NCBI GenBank assembly: GCA_964017155.1 | Contig: OZ024857.1 | Location: 19,746,404-19,810,403, forward strand | DNA: 64,000 bases | Direction: 5' to 3' | DNA from: Oasisia sp. SBJ-2009 | Lineage: Eukaryota > Annelida > Polychaeta > Sabellida > Siboglinidae | In this document: piece by piece, positions 1 through 64,000 of the stretch | Position numbering within the stretch: the first letter of the stretch is position 1 | Layout: each line of letters begins with the position of its first letter | The notes under the pieces: generated by a model | Told to the model about the DNA's origin: nothing | The model's database searches: none | What the model saw: only the letters and a program-made list of their open reading frames with translations | Position numbers and translations under genes: made by a program

Positions 1-62989
<62,989 letters not shown>

Positions 62990-62994
62990 CTGTA

Positions 62995-63460
62995 ACACAG
63001 CAGTGTAACAGTAACATAGCAGTGTAACAGTAACATTCATCAGTGTAACAGTAGCAATAACATACGACAATGTAACAGCAACACGCAGCAGCACAACTGT
63101 CATGTACCACAGTATTGGTGAGAGAGTAACATAAACACATAGATTTGTGAAACAATAACACACATCAACATAACAGCGTCATACATCAGTGTAACGGTGA
63201 CAGTAACACAAACCAGTGTAACAGTAACACATAGATGTGTGACAGTAACACAAATCAGTGTAACAGTAACACATAGATGTGTGACGGTAACACAAATCAG
63301 TGTAACAGTAACACATAGATGTGTGACGGTAACACAAATCAGTGTAACAGTAACACAGTAGTGTGACAGTAATACACAGCAGCATAAAAGTAATATACAT
63401 TTGTGAATGTAATATACATCTGTGTATGTCAACACACAACAATCAACAGTAACATACATC
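62995..63460. repeat. About 42-bp tandem repeat (AGTGTAACAGTAACAC)
   Basis: Units of AGTGTAACAGTAACACATAG followed by ATGTGTGACNGTAACACAAA, regular at 63190-63360 and degenerate outside. It starts immediately upstream (gene sense) of exon 1. Confidence 0.88.
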
Positions 63461-63589
63461 TATGTCAAAGAATATTATTGGCCTGACACATGGCTGTGTA
63501 ACAAACACTCCTGCATGTTGGTCTTCTGTAGCATACACGATTGACGTGATAATACTTACTTCAAGTCTAACACATCTACACACATCATA

Positions 63590-64000
63590 TCATGTACACA
63601 CAACAAGACCAGTATGGAAATCAAGTCTGGAAACAATACAGTTCAGTATACACATAAGTACAGAATGCATTCCAAGCCCAGTACAGAAATAAAGTTCAGC
63701 ACACACACCAAGTCCAGTACATTCTCTAAGTTCAGTACACAAATAACCCCCGGAGTACATGTATTCAGTCCAGTATCTCCTTCCAGTCCAGTACACACAT
63801 CAAGTTCAGTGTAAACTGCAAGTTCAATAGACACAGTCCAGTATACACATACAAGTCTAGGAAACATAATACGTCCAGAATGTACATCAAGTCCAGCAGG
63901 CAGTAGACACACAAGATATTGGAGACACACGTCCAGGACAAACTCTTAGTCCAGTATACATTACATGTCCAGTAGTCACACCAAGTCTAGTACACACACC
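63590..64000. repeat. Degenerate AGTCCAGTACACAC repeat
   Basis: Irregular units of CAAGTCCAGTACACACA and CAAGTTCAGTACAC to the window end. No exon seen. Confidence 0.8.

Overview
The window is one piece of an animal genome that lies almost entirely inside a single very large gene on the minus strand. Evidence for an animal genome: 62 short exons (82-350 bp) bounded by GT-AG sites, AT-rich introns full of microsatellites and minisatellites, tRNA-derived SINEs, LINE remnants and small DNA transposons. The product is an extracellular cysteine-rich protein. The species cannot be fixed from the sequence; a marine invertebrate (mollusc, lancelet or similar) is my guess.

Gene: exons are numbered in gene direction, E1 at 62879-62989 and E62 at 1-109. 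The reading frame is open through all 62 exons, and exon length modulo 3 agrees with the codon split at all 61 junctions. The coding part totals 11,996 nt, about 3,998 residues. Neither end is present: E1 starts at a splice acceptor and E62 runs off the window, so there is no start codon, signal peptide, transmembrane segment or stop. The protein is a run of CPxGxYC-type modules, one about every 25 residues, resembling the ephrin-receptor-like GCC2_GCC3 family (established family, inferred membership), with dozens of N-glycosylation sequons.

Region by region: 51-64 kb holds E1-E13, whose first modules are of the CPAGKxC type. 47.7-51.2 kb is one intron with a 55-copy, 49-bp minisatellite. 27-47.7 kb holds E14-E32, a pogo-like element, a MITE with 28-bp perfect inverted ends and a 72-bp minisatellite made from a splice acceptor plus the start of an exon. 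1-25.2 kb holds E33-E62, which by residue-level comparison form three collinear super-repeats of about 690 residues (E33-E42, E43-E52, E53-E62). A fourth, more diverged unit ends at E32.

No second gene was found on either strand. Open frames on the plus strand are shadows of cysteine-rich exons or of tandem repeats. The most interesting signals are the nested super-repeat architecture with differing introns between units, the array of about 21 decoy splice acceptors before E32, the higher-order structure of two minisatellites, and two long foldback palindromes in introns.
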